Below are positions 1 to 6,789 of a DNA stretch of 22,371 nucleotides, in pieces. Source of the DNA: a virus. Each line of letters opens with the position of its first letter. The stretch's first letter is position 1. The notes beneath the pieces were generated by a model that worked only from the letters and a program-made list of their open reading frames with translations, had not been told where the DNA came from and did no database searches. The stretch covers positions 1 to 22,371 of IMG/VR virus record IMGVR_UViG_3300008267_001396; one strand, given 5' to 3'. The translations under genes and the position numbers were made by a program.

Positions 1-116
1 GTGAAGTCTAGTTCTTCTTTAGTGAAATCTTTACCTGTTTTAATGATAACAGAACATCCACTACATAAAAGTGCTAGATTACCGCCATTAAATTTAATAA
101 TAGCTTTTTCTTCCAT
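1..116 (-). CDS. Small Cys-containing protein, cut by window edge
   Basis: Only the first 38 codons are in the window; the gene continues past position 1. It starts MEEKAIIKFNGGNL and then has a CSGC pair (Cys-x-x-Cys) followed by a lysine-rich stretch, GKDFTKEEL. The pair could be half of a zinc ribbon, but the second half is not visible. The start ATG shares one base with the TAA stop of the upstream HNH-like gene (TAATG), a sign of translational coupling. I do not recognise the family. Confidence 0.6.
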   Translation of the reverse strand, partial: MEEKAIIKFNGGNLALLCSGCSVIIKTGKDFTKEELDF

Positions 117-505
117 TAGTCAAGTCTTGATTGTGATAGTCCTAAATCTTTAGCTTCCCCAGGGTGAAGCTCTATATGAGAATGACATGCTCTACATACA
201 GCTAACCATGTACCTATTTTAAGATAGTTGTCACCCACTCTACCTTTGGTATGGTGCACCTCAGTACTTTTACCTGTACAACCTACTAAGTGAGCTTCAC
301 ACATGGGTTTTGCTACTAAAAAAGCTTCCCTTAATACAGAATATTTGTCCATCTCCACCCGTCTCTTCTTAGAGACAGGGGAGATAGACTTAGGTTTTTC
401 TATAGAATACCAGCAAGCTTGACAATACTTGTCCTTGCCGTGTGACTTCCAAATGTGTTTGAGTTCATTACACCCAGCACATTTTTTAAGTTTAGGTGTT
501 ATCAT
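116..505 (-). CDS. HNH-type zinc-binding nuclease-like protein
   Basis: This 129-aa protein has two cysteine/histidine modules. The N-terminal one is C9-x2-C12 with C28-x2-C31, a zinc-ribbon arrangement. The C-terminal one runs from C69 and C76 through the His pair H84-H85 (TEVHHTKGR) to C104-x2-C107-H108 (VCRACHSHIEL), as in HNH endonucleases of phages. HNH proteins nick or cut DNA and in phages serve in packaging, recombination or homing; no specific role can be chosen here. It is not next to the terminase genes, so a packaging role is less likely. The start overlaps the stop of the 62-aa gene upstream as ATGA. The HNH fold is well supported by the motif; catalytic activity is inferred. Confidence 0.75.
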   Translation of the reverse strand: MITPKLKKCAGCNELKHIWKSHGKDKYCQACWYSIEKPKSISPVSKKRRVEMDKYSVLREAFLVAKPMCEAHLVGCTGKSTEVHHTKGRVGDNYLKIGTWLAVCRACHSHIELHPGEAKDLGLSQSRLD

Positions 506-690
506 CTTTGTACAGGTCTAATGATTAAACTATCTTGTACTGATTTATCCAATATACCTATTGGATGTGGATGATATGTCACCTCTAAAGGTCCTTGTTC
601 TATAAGTTTTAAAAGCATTTGTCTGTCGCTTTCATTTTTAGGTGTAATCACAAGCTGCGTAACACCATTGGCAATAAATATGTTTTCCAT
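502..690 (-). CDS. Hypothetical protein, 62 aa
   Basis: A short soluble protein (MENIFIANGVTQLVI...) with no family I recognise. Its start shares one base with the TAA stop of the 104-aa gene upstream (TAATG), and its TGA stop overlaps the start of the HNH-like gene (ATGA). This coupling on both sides is the main support for it being real. Confidence 0.65.
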   Translation of the reverse strand: MENIFIANGVTQLVITPKNESDRQMLLKLIEQGPLEVTYHPHPIGILDKSVQDSLIIRPVQR

Positions 691-1004
691 TATTCTTCTT
701 TTTTAAAATGAAATAGTGCATCTATAGACGCTACCATGTCTGGTTCAACATCTTTGATGATTTCTACTAAGGGTTTGAGTTTATTTGCAATTTCTTTCAT
801 TAAGAGATAGTGTTTGCTTTCTAATATTTCATCTATTAAATCTTCTGGAAGATCTGTTTTGATTTCAAGAACCACACCATTGTCTGTAGAAATTGATTGA
901 GTAATAGACCCATCATCAAATGTTTCATCATACTGTATTGTAACAGATATTGCTACATAGTATAAAAACACTATTTCTTCGTTGGTTAAATTGTAATAAC
1001 TCAT
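690..1004 (-). CDS. Hypothetical protein, 104 aa
   Basis: An acidic, mostly helical-looking soluble protein (MSYYNLTNEEIVFLYYV...). The N-terminal segment NEEIVFLYYVAISV is hydrophobic but interrupted, so I do not call a membrane segment. It starts two bases after the stop of the 173-aa gene upstream and overlaps the next gene by one base. No recognised family. Confidence 0.65.
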   Translation of the reverse strand: MSYYNLTNEEIVFLYYVAISVTIQYDETFDDGSITQSISTDNGVVLEIKTDLPEDLIDEILESKHYLLMKEIANKLKPLVEIIKDVEPDMVASIDALFHFKKEE

Positions 1005-1006
1005 GA

Positions 1007-1528
1007 TTAAAATTTTGGGAACAATCCTTTCTCTGCAAGATACTCAGCAATTTGCTTTTCTGTAGCAATATTGTGAATACTTACACTATTATTATACACA
1101 TTTTCTCTACCATCATACTCTACAGATACCATTTGTTTAACAATAGGTGAGTTAGGAAATAAAGATAGCAGTAAACTGTCTACTTTTTTAGATACAATCT
1201 CATTTCTCCATTCAGATAACACCTGCTCCACTTTTTTGGACAGTACAGTCACTCTATACTTCTTTTCACGTGGTAAGGTTTCAATCTCTGACTTGGTCAT
1301 TCTTTTTCTAGCATAAACTAAATCATCAAACATTTCTCTCAGTTTAGGAGTTAGAAAGTCACTCTTAATTTCAGAAGATTTTACTCCTTTGAATTCTTTA
1401 CCAAACAGTTTAATGTCCCTGTTAGGGTCTCCTTTCTGAATGAAATAAGTGTAATGCTTGGATGTGTCGTGGTAATTAACAGTGATCTTATCTTTACTCA
1501 CTGTTATTGATTTGTTGTCTTTTTTCAT
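1007..1528 (-). CDS. Hypothetical protein, 173 aa
   Basis: A basic soluble protein (MKKDNKSITVSKDKITVNY...). The first 50 residues look beta-rich, followed by a helical, Lys/Arg-rich middle (ARKRMTKSEIETLPREKKYRV) and a helical C-terminus. I do not recognise the family. It is the first gene after the terminator at 1551-1580 and heads a run of five coupled genes leading off the window edge, so its promoter should lie in or before that short gap. Confidence 0.65.
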   Translation of the reverse strand: MKKDNKSITVSKDKITVNYHDTSKHYTYFIQKGDPNRDIKLFGKEFKGVKSSEIKSDFLTPKLREMFDDLVYARKRMTKSEIETLPREKKYRVTVLSKKVEQVLSEWRNEIVSKKVDSLLLSLFPNSPIVKQMVSVEYDGRENVYNNSVSIHNIATEKQIAEYLAEKGLFPKF

Positions 1529-1550
1529 GGTGTATGAAATTATGGGTTAA

Positions 1551-1580
1551 ACAAAAAAGGGGTGAACAATGTCACCCCTT
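1551..1580 (-). terminator. Rho-independent terminator
   Basis: On the minus strand a 9-bp stem (AAGGGGTGA pairing with TCACCCCTT, 6-base loop) runs straight into TTTTGTTT. It sits just after the stop of the 85-aa gene and before the 173-aa gene, so it separates two transcription units. Confidence 0.85.
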
Positions 1581-1615
1581 ACATTTATAAAGGTAAATAA
1601 ACTATAAAAACTGAA

Positions 1616-1873
1616 TTATTCTTCTTCAGGTGCAAAGTCTATTGAATCATCTAAATCTTCTATTGGAAAAGAAGATGGTGGTTCAACAACATCTAGAGAA
1701 GGTGGTATGTATTCAACTGTATTAGGTTTTTCCAGTATTGATCCAAAGAAAGGATTCTCCACTGCATCACCATAGTTGATTGAAATAAGATATTCCAACT
1801 CTTCATCTGTTAAATCTAGATATTGTTCTACAGATAGTTCAATAACTTTACCTGTTGGTAAGCTATATAACAT
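1616..1873 (-). CDS. Acidic hypothetical protein, 85 aa
   Basis: A strongly acidic small protein (MLYSLPTGKVIELSVEQYLDLTDEELEYL then a Pro/Glu/Asp-rich tail ending APEEE). The tail looks disordered. No family recognised. Phage proteins of this composition are often DNA mimics or inhibitors, but nothing here demonstrates that. It follows an 80-base AT-rich spacer that carries the 15-base element shared with the portal-scaffold spacer, so it may have its own promoter. It is followed by a strong terminator, which would make it a single-gene unit. Confidence 0.65.
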   Translation of the reverse strand: MLYSLPTGKVIELSVEQYLDLTDEELEYLISINYGDAVENPFFGSILEKPNTVEYIPPSLDVVEPPSSFPIEDLDDSIDFAPEEE

Positions 1874-1939
1874 ATTAACAATTTCTACGAATATAAGTAG
1901 ATATTATTAATAATCAATCAGTTATACAATAAAAGTTTG

Positions 1940-1954
1940 TAGTATACAGCTATA
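1940..1954 (-). promoter_or_regulatory. 15-base shared intergenic element, copy A
   Basis: On the minus strand this reads TATAGCTGTATACTA and overlaps the TAG stop of the 59-aa gene. An exact copy lies at 20941-20955 just after the portal gene, and a variant at 10111-10124. All three are outside or at the very end of genes. Function unknown; a promoter, operator or RNA-processing element is possible. Confidence 0.35.
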
Positions 1955-2129
1955 CCTCTGAATCTTTCTTCTTTTTACCAGCTTTTGCAGCGTGAAGTTT
2001 CTTCTTCCAGTATGCATTTGTCTGGTTTATCACTTCTTGTTTCTCACTAAGCTTTGTTTTAAGAATCTCAATCTCTTTTACTAGTTCTTCATTCTTATTA
2101 CAGAACAAACTTTTAATCCATTTAATCAT
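1950..2129 (-). CDS. Small coiled-coil, Lys-rich protein, 59 aa
   Basis: The reading frame MIKWIKSLFCNKNEELVKEIEILK continues with heptad-like spacing (LVKEIEILKTKLSEKQEVI) and ends in a lysine-rich tail (KAGKKKKDSEV). The first residues, MIKWIKSLFC, form a short amphipathic segment that could touch the membrane. The ATG overlaps the TGA stop of the 115-aa gene upstream as ATGA, the coupling used throughout this arm, which is the best evidence that it is expressed. No family recognised. Confidence 0.6.
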   Translation of the reverse strand: MIKWIKSLFCNKNEELVKEIEILKTKLSEKQEVINQTNAYWKKKLHAAKAGKKKKDSEV

Positions 2130-2473
2130 ATCTCGTATGTTTTATGTTCATCAATTTCCTCTGCAACCCCTTGGTAGAGAGGCATTCTTTCAGTTTTGTT
2201 TAAAAATGCTAGTACAATGTACAATTCTGCAAATCTATCATATCCCACTGTATTTGCAAATTCTTTTTTAGGAAATCTTACATCATCTCCTGTGTCTATA
2301 AAACTAAACAGTTCTTCACCTCTGTTATCTTCAGACCAGACATCATCGTTACTTCTATACAATGTTGTTACTTCATGTCCTTCATCATTCACTGTTTGTG
2401 TGATTGTATACTCATGAACAATCTTGTTCTCACTCTTGTAATCAAGAGTGTTACTTACTCTGTACTTTTTCAT
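2126..2473 (-). CDS. Hypothetical protein, 115 aa
   Basis: An acidic soluble protein (MKKYRVSNTLDYKSENKIVHEY...) with an apparent beta-rich first half and a helical second half (YDRFAELYIVLAFLNKTERMPLYQGVAEEIDEH). No recognised family. It is the first gene downstream of the tmRNA terminator, and its stop overlaps the start of the 59-aa coiled-coil protein. Confidence 0.65.
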   Translation of the reverse strand: MKKYRVSNTLDYKSENKIVHEYTITQTVNDEGHEVTTLYRSNDDVWSEDNRGEELFSFIDTGDDVRFPKKEFANTVGYDRFAELYIVLAFLNKTERMPLYQGVAEEIDEHKTYEI

Positions 2474-2490
2474 ATTTATGATTTTAAAAG

Positions 2491-2524
2491 ATTAAAAAAA
2501 AGGAGCTAGTAGAAACCAGCTCCG
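2491..2524 (-). terminator. Rho-independent terminator after the tmRNA
   Basis: On the minus strand GGAGCTGG pairs with CTAGCTCC (one G-T pair, 6-base loop), followed by eight T residues. It lies about 40 bases past the mature 3' end of the tmRNA and is the natural end of that transcript. Confidence 0.88.
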
Positions 2525-2565
2525 TCTCCCTCAAGATATTTCTTGTCCTATTGGTCAAAAAATAG

Positions 2566-2995
2566 TGGAGGTGGTGGGATTCGAACCCACGTCCATACAG
2601 ATCATCTGTAATACCATTCTTACATGCTTAGTACTGTGTTACCACTGCACCGTAAAGGGAACTAACCAGTGAACAAGAGTCTTGTCACCAGCTCCACCAC
2701 CTAGTTTATGAACTAGGAAACTAACTTTCTTTTTACATCATATAGTCTTGGATGGTCAGTGTCACAGGATGTCCTATGTCTTTACATTTGTCATTTTCTG
2801 TTGCAAAGTATGACTACTCCTCTGATTAAGCTAATTCAAGCTCAGCACCAGACAATTCTGCAAGCAGACTGTCGATAGTGTACTCAGAAAGTTCAACTGT
2901 ATTGTTGTCCTTTAATTTTAATCAGTTTGTTTGACCACTGACTAGGTCTTGCATGTGATACTACCTACTTTCTGCTGTCAAATCCAGGCACCCCC
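2566..2995 (-). ncRNA. ssrA: tmRNA (transfer-messenger RNA), phage-encoded
   Basis: The two ends form a tRNA-like domain. GGGGGTG at the 5' end pairs over 7 bp with CACCTCC at the 3' end, leaving an A discriminator. The third pair is G-U, the alanine identity element. The 5' side continues CCTGGATTTGAC, the tmRNA D-loop signature. The 3' side has the conserved CTAAGCATGTA motif and a T arm GTGGG-TTCGAAT-CCCAC. CCA is not encoded. The mRNA-like part has an open frame of about 27 codons ending at TAA 2826-2828. It begins near DNNTVELSEY and ends SGAELELA, and is acidic with no basic residue. A 7-bp hairpin (CCTAGTT/AACTAGG) and others follow, as in the pseudoknot region. tmRNA rescues stalled ribosomes and tags the product for degradation. 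The exact resume codon is inferred; the gene itself is near certain. Confidence 0.93.
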
Positions 2996-3098
2996 ATAAA
3001 AATGTCAGTGTTGGTTCCCCAATAAAAAGACCAAAACTTACACAACTCAAAGTTATGTGTTTATGATTAATTATACCCAACACTGACAATATTTTTAT
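2996..3098 (-). repeat. Long inverted repeat next to the tmRNA 5' end
   Basis: A perfect 12-bp inverted repeat (TGTCAGTGTTGG at 3003-3014, CCAACACTGACA at 3077-3088) is extended by ATAAAAA/TTTTTAT at the outer ends with a 3-base bulge. It encloses 62 bases holding a smaller hairpin (ACACA/TGTGT). In the minus-strand RNA the stem follows the stop of the 116-aa gene and ends in TTTTTAT directly before the first base of the tmRNA. It may be a terminator, a processing stem for the tmRNA precursor, or both. Confidence 0.6.
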
Positions 3099-3445
3099 AA
3101 ATCTTGTGGTATTTCCTCATCACACACCCATCCATCAGGCATGGGATCATCATCCACAGGTTCTTTTAGTTTTATATAATAAGTATCACTAGATTCAATA
3201 TTTCCTGTTTTTGTATTGATTCTTACTTGCCAGCTGTACTCATATCCTAAACGATGAGGACTTTCAGCACCGTCATATTCATTTTGACAAATATAACAAA
3301 GTACACTGTCTTCATCACGACTTGATTCATCTACATACAATTTAGCATTTTCTATAAGAACAGCTTCATCACTACAGGTAATTTCAGCAATTATACAGTC
3401 GCCAGTGTGAACCTCAGTACCGTTTTTAAGTTTTATACTATTCAT
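3095..3445 (-). CDS. Hypothetical protein, 116 aa
   Basis: An acidic soluble protein, apparently beta-rich, with a CYIC pair in its middle (SVLCYICQNEYDG) and a Trp/Cys near the C-terminus (GWVCDEEIPQDL). Three ATGs in a row lie at 3451, 3448 and 3445; I chose the last (MNSIKLKNGTEV), which overlaps the upstream stop by 8 bases. A longer frame reaching 3484 would overlap the upstream gene by 47 bases and is less likely. No family recognised. It is the last gene before the tmRNA. Confidence 0.6.
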   Translation of the reverse strand: MNSIKLKNGTEVHTGDCIIAEITCSDEAVLIENAKLYVDESSRDEDSVLCYICQNEYDGAESPHRLGYEYSWQVRINTKTGNIESSDTYYIKLKEPVDDDPMPDGWVCDEEIPQDL

Positions 3446-3860
3446 CATCATCGTGGGAGTTAAAAAAGTTACTTCTTGCTTCACCTAGTCCTTTTGAAAG
3501 TCTGTCACAAAACTTATCATAGTCTCTGTTTACAAAAGAATATGTTATTGCAGCTAATGACATAAGTCCTATAAACTGATGTGTGTTCTTTTTATCTCTC
3601 TTTAGCATCTCCATTTTTGCAAACTCCCAAACTGTATAAAGTTTTTCTGCTGCACCTGATGCTTTGTTTATGCATGCTTCTAATGCACCACTTGTTGTTG
3701 TTAACTCTAGAGGAGCATCATCCTCATCATCAAACAGATTTTCCATTTGATATTGTCTGTTAATAAATTCATACAGAATTGTAGCAGTGATTCTATTCTG
3801 AATATTGTCAGAAAGATTAAACGCATCACCTAGTGATTTTGCTTCATGATTAAGTTTCAT
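3438..3860 (-). CDS. Hypothetical helical protein, 140 aa
   Basis: A mainly helical protein (MKLNHEAKSLGDAFNLSDNIQNRI...) with an acidic patch (FDDEDDAPLE) after residue 40 and an acidic C-terminus ending HDDDE. The stretch FIGLMSLAAITYSFV is hydrophobic but short and probably buried. It lies in a set of three closely packed small genes between the VWA-like gene's terminator and the tmRNA. No family recognised. Confidence 0.65.
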   Translation of the reverse strand: MKLNHEAKSLGDAFNLSDNIQNRITATILYEFINRQYQMENLFDDEDDAPLELTTTSGALEACINKASGAAEKLYTVWEFAKMEMLKRDKKNTHQFIGLMSLAAITYSFVNRDYDKFCDRLSKGLGEARSNFFNSHDDDE

Positions 3861-3871
3861 GTTGTTTGTTT

Positions 3872-4183
3872 TTATTGGTTTTTAATGTTGTTTACTAAAT
3901 TCAAAGCTCTTTGATGCCCTTCTACAGCATCTTGATGAGAAGTATATCTTTCTTGATAGTCATTGTATTCTCCACCAAATATCATAGTTTCCCATAACAC
4001 TGGTTTATCATTGGAACTTTTATCCCATCTATGGTCTAGACCAAGAAATACAGTGGAAACAAAGACATCATTAGAAAGTTTATCCTGCTGAACAATTTTC
4101 ATATCAGGATTTTCATACAGTTTTATACTCTCTTCTATGCTAACCTCGTAAGGTTGTTTATTTTCGTCTAATAAATAAAACAT
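3872..4183 (-). CDS. Conserved phage hypothetical protein, 103 aa
   Basis: The core VSTVFLGLDHRWD...PVLWETMIFGG...QERYTSHQDAVEGHQRAL resembles a small protein found in many unrelated phages, with the pattern STVFLGLDH, then (L/W)ETM(I/V)FG, then RY.....A..GH. I know that pattern from memory, and its function is unknown. It has no membrane segment. It starts just after the terminator at 4196-4216, so it needs a promoter close by or read-through from the VWA-like gene. Confidence 0.7.
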   Translation of the reverse strand: MFYLLDENKQPYEVSIEESIKLYENPDMKIVQQDKLSNDVFVSTVFLGLDHRWDKSSNDKPVLWETMIFGGEYNDYQERYTSHQDAVEGHQRALNLVNNIKNQ

Positions 4184-4195
4184 AAAATAAAAAGT

Positions 4196-4216
4196 AGGAG
4201 TGTGGTTAGCACTCCT
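4196..4216 (-). terminator. Rho-independent terminator at the end of the VWA-like gene
   Basis: On the minus strand AGGAGTG pairs with CACTCCT (7 bp, 7-base loop that includes the TAA stop), followed by ACTTTTTATTTT. The stem overlaps the last codons of the VWA-like gene. Confidence 0.85.
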
Positions 4217-5060
4217 TTTTACCTATTTTCTCAAAAATTTGGTTAACTGTTTGTACTGGTCCTACAGCATTAAGTCCTATTACAGATGTATATCCATAAT
4301 TATCTTTTCTTCTTATGTCTCCATCTTTCATAGGACATCCTAAACCACCATCAGTTAATTCTTCACTGTTTATCCAAGATAAAAAGATACTTTCTCTGTA
4401 TGAACCCAAACAAAATACAGGTGCAAACGTGGTCCAATTAAATCTCTCTCTTGCAGATTTAATCTTAACATGTGTAGCACTATAATCTGCAGTGTCAGGA
4501 TGTGTACGTTCTGCAAAAGCAGTGTAATAAACTTCTGTAGCAATACCTGCTGTTTCTAATGCATAGATTGTTGGTATTGCTGTTTCTGCAACCCTTCTAA
4601 ATGCATCTTGATCTACAGAAGCACTACCACAAATGTTAATTGCAATCTTTACAATAGGCTTTCTAGCATTCTTGTACACACTAAAATATCTATCCTCTCC
4701 AGATATTGCTTTAGATACATTCAGTCTAAAACCATGGTCTTGAAAGTTTATTCTTTTCTTGTATGTAAGAGCCTGTCTAATAAGCTTTTTGTAAGATGGA
4801 TCTGCCATTGTTTTCTTTACAGCATCTTGACAAATTTTTTTACCTTTTGATGGGTCAAATCTTGCTTCAATAAATTTATCTCTGTTTCCTTCATCACCAT
4901 ATCTCCATGATCTAGCACCTCTATCAGAAATATCTCTATGTTGAGACTGGTTTCTTTTATTCATATCTGGAGATGGTTTAGAAGGATCAGTTTGTGTAAA
5001 GAACTCGTTGAGATCTTCATAGACGATATGATATGTATCGTCTTTTATAAACTTTTTCAT
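4206..5060 (-). CDS. VWA-like protein, partner of the MoxR-like ATPase
   Basis: A 284-aa protein with a disordered polar N-terminus (about 1-60). Then comes a helical basic segment, and from about residue 134 a Rossmann-like fold typical of VWA domains: KPIVKIAINICGSAS, then a long helix (FRRVAETAIPTIYALETAGI) and a strand (ATEVYYTAF). The first strand has N-x-C-x-S-x-S where classical VWA domains have D-x-S-x-S, so metal binding may be altered. VWA proteins beside MoxR-type ATPases act as substrate adaptors that recruit or remodel a target. Its place directly downstream of the AAA+ gene matches that pairing. The VWA call rests on topology and neighbourhood. The target is unknown. Confidence 0.62.
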   Translation of the reverse strand: MKKFIKDDTYHIVYEDLNEFFTQTDPSKPSPDMNKRNQSQHRDISDRGARSWRYGDEGNRDKFIEARFDPSKGKKICQDAVKKTMADPSYKKLIRQALTYKKRINFQDHGFRLNVSKAISGEDRYFSVYKNARKPIVKIAINICGSASVDQDAFRRVAETAIPTIYALETAGIATEVYYTAFAERTHPDTADYSATHVKIKSARERFNWTTFAPVFCLGSYRESIFLSWINSEELTDGGLGCPMKDGDIRRKDNYGYTSVIGLNAVGPVQTVNQIFEKIGKKEC

Positions 5061-5087
5061 TTATAGTTTTTTAAATGATTGAATAAT

Positions 5088-5128
5088 ATGTGTAGAGTGC
5101 ACCCTTGTTAGAATGCACTCATACACAT
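5088..5128 (-). terminator. Long hairpin, probable terminator after the AAA+ gene
   Basis: ATGTGTA and GAGTGCA (broken by one unpaired base) pair with TGCACTC and TACACAT around a 12-base loop, giving 14 bp. The tail on the minus strand is ATTATTC, weak in T, so full termination is uncertain. It may attenuate transcription between the AAA+ and VWA-like genes. Confidence 0.6.
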
Positions 5129-5139
5129 TTGTCTGACAA

Positions 5140-6147
5140 CTAAACACCTACATTTCTAATCATTTTGTTCTTAAGTTCTACATCCCAGTGAGCACCAATC
5201 ATGTTAAGAACATCTGCTTTGGTAAAACTGTTAGCAAGAAGCATAGAAGCATCATACATAGACCTTGTAGAGAATTTCTCTGATTCTACATTTGTGTCTA
5301 TATATGTTCTAATCTTCTTAAACCAATCATAATGTTCACCAGAGATGCTTTTCTCTATGTTCTCATCATACCCAATGAAGATGCGACACATCTTGAATCT
5401 GTCTAGAAATGCCATGTCCTGCATCTCTCTACCTTGATACTCTACAGAACCAGAACCCCATGTGTTACCTGCAAGAATACAATAGAAATTCTCATGCTTC
5501 TTAGCAATTGGATTTTCTTGTCTGTTAGGTACACTGATTTGTCCTGTTCTGTCAAAGGCAGCGTTCAACACTACAGCAATACTAGGACTCATAGCGTCAT
5601 ACTCATCTACTAAGAATACACCACCATTTTCATAGAAGTCTAAGAATTGACTGGTGACATACCCATTAAGATTAGCAAAACCTACAAGCTCTGACTTACT
5701 TGCTTCCATGTTACAAGAGAATGAACCATATCTCAAGTTCATAGCTTTAGCAGCCTGCTTAGCTAGTGTGCTCTTACCTGAACCAGTGGGACCTACAATC
5801 ATTGCTTGCTTAAACATGTTCAAGAAACTAACAAGTTTAGGCATTTCAACGTGTTCTGTACCCTCTGTTTCATACTTCAGTTCTGTGTTAAGGAAAATCT
5901 GTGTCTTTTTGCTCTCCAAATAGGAGTTGATAATTCTTTCTTTGACACCAAGAAAGTCTTCTGTCACTTGCTTTACGCAGTGTTCTTTTAGATCTTCAGT
6001 GATTTTTATTCTCTGTTGACCTATTACATCGCTCAAGATTCCCTGTAGCTTGTCATGTCTCAATTTGTACATTACAAGTTTGTCTACTCTTTCTTGAATT
6101 GCTGTTTCAGGAATAAGGACCTGAAATCCTTGTGAAGTGTTGCTCAT
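5140..6147 (-). CDS. MoxR-like AAA+ ATPase
   Basis: A 335-aa protein. The first 100 residues are helical. The ATPase core has a P-loop GPTGSGKST (119-127), Walker B GVFLVDE (176-182), a sensor-1 Asn in CILAGNTW (N228) and a candidate arginine finger in FLDRFKM (about R250). The insert before Walker B (SELVGFANLNGYVTSQFLDFYENGG) is typical of the MoxR/CbbQ/dynein-like clade. These ATPases work with VWA proteins to remodel protein complexes, and the VWA-like gene follows directly. The phage target is unknown; roles in activating or disassembling a host or phage complex are possible. ATPase activity is well supported by motifs. Confidence 0.88.
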   Translation of the reverse strand: MSNTSQGFQVLIPETAIQERVDKLVMYKLRHDKLQGILSDVIGQQRIKITEDLKEHCVKQVTEDFLGVKERIINSYLESKKTQIFLNTELKYETEGTEHVEMPKLVSFLNMFKQAMIVGPTGSGKSTLAKQAAKAMNLRYGSFSCNMEASKSELVGFANLNGYVTSQFLDFYENGGVFLVDEYDAMSPSIAVVLNAAFDRTGQISVPNRQENPIAKKHENFYCILAGNTWGSGSVEYQGREMQDMAFLDRFKMCRIFIGYDENIEKSISGEHYDWFKKIRTYIDTNVESEKFSTRSMYDASMLLANSFTKADVLNMIGAHWDVELKNKMIRNVGV

Positions 6148-6174
6148 CTTCTTTTTTTTGTTTTTGTTAGGAAT

Positions 6175-6483
6175 TTAATTATAGTTAAAAAGTTGTTTTG
6201 TGTCGTTTGTCACCATACCTCTAAGGTCATTGATTAGTTCAGAGACTTTGAAGTCAAATAGATATGTTTTGTTACTATACTGCAAAAGGTCTATCATTCT
6301 ACCTTTTATATCCATTATCATTTCAATATCATCAAATAAATTCGCTAATCTTAGTAATAATAAGGTTCTGATGCTTGATTTTACTTCCATTGGTGCATCA
6401 CTACCAACATTTTTGATTACATCTTCAAGAAGACTAACTGTTTTTAACAGCATTTCATTTCTTGATTCTAGTGCATTTTTCAT
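6175..6483 (-). CDS. Hypothetical helical protein, 102 aa
   Basis: A helical protein, MKNALESRNEMLLKTVSLLEDV onward, with no recognised family. A longer frame opens at 6534, but that ATG lies inside a strong hairpin (6511-6541). The ATG at 6483 is preceded by TTAAATTCATTT, the same 12 bases found just before the start of the PhoH-like gene, so I take 6483 as the true start. It lies 27 bases upstream of the AAA+ gene and could be cotranscribed with it. Confidence 0.6.
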   Translation of the reverse strand: MKNALESRNEMLLKTVSLLEDVIKNVGSDAPMEVKSSIRTLLLLRLANLFDDIEMIMDIKGRMIDLLQYSNKTYLFDFKVSELINDLRGMVTNDTKQLFNYN

Positions 6484-6510
6484 TTTAAATGAATTTAATG
6501 ATGAGAAAAT

Positions 6511-6541
6511 GGGACTAACAGAATTACACTCCATTAGTCCC
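6511..6541 (-). terminator. Hairpin upstream of the 102-aa gene
   Basis: GGGACTAA pairs with TTAGTCCC over 8 bp with a 15-base loop; the minus-strand tail is ATTTTCTC. It may end the tRNA transcript or regulate the gene that follows. Confidence 0.5.
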
Positions 6542-6556
6542 GTTAATTTTAGTTTA

Positions 6557-6581
6557 ACACAGGGTTATTTACGTCCTGTGT
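6557..6581 (-). other. Hairpin between tRNA-Thr and the 102-aa gene
   Basis: ACACAGG pairs with CCTGTGT around an 11-base loop, about 35 bases past the tRNA 3' end. It has no T-run, so it is more likely a trailer or processing structure than a terminator. Confidence 0.45.
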
Positions 6582-6616
6582 GGGGAAGTGCTAGTCACAC
6601 TAACATTCTTTCCTTG

Positions 6617-6687
6617 AAACTACAATGAGAATCGAACTCATGTCTCCTGGTTACAATCCAAGGCTTTACCATCTAAGCTATGTAGTT
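6617..6687 (-). tRNA. tRNA-Thr, anticodon UGU
   Basis: A full cloverleaf of 71 bases can be folded. The acceptor is AACTACA/TGTAGTT with a T discriminator. The D stem is GCTT/AAGC with loop AGATGGTA. The anticodon stem is CTTGG/CCAGG with loop ATTGTAA, so the anticodon is TGT and it reads ACA. The T arm is ATGAG-TTCGATT-CTCAT. CCA is not encoded, so it must be added. One base between the D and anticodon stems is missing or shared, a small oddity. The phage coding sequence uses ACA freely, which would explain carrying this tRNA. Confidence 0.9.
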
Positions 6688-6789
6688 TACCAACCCTAAC
6701 ACACAAAATATTTTTACCAGATAAGCTGGGGTGGTTTATAGATTACACACCAAACTGCTGTTGTTGTTGAAGTCAAAACAGTCAAAACC

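Noticed and set aside
6200-6628. 142-codon plus-strand frame
   Set aside because: Opposite the 102-aa gene and into the tRNA; Ser/Ile-rich composition typical of antisense AT-rich frames.
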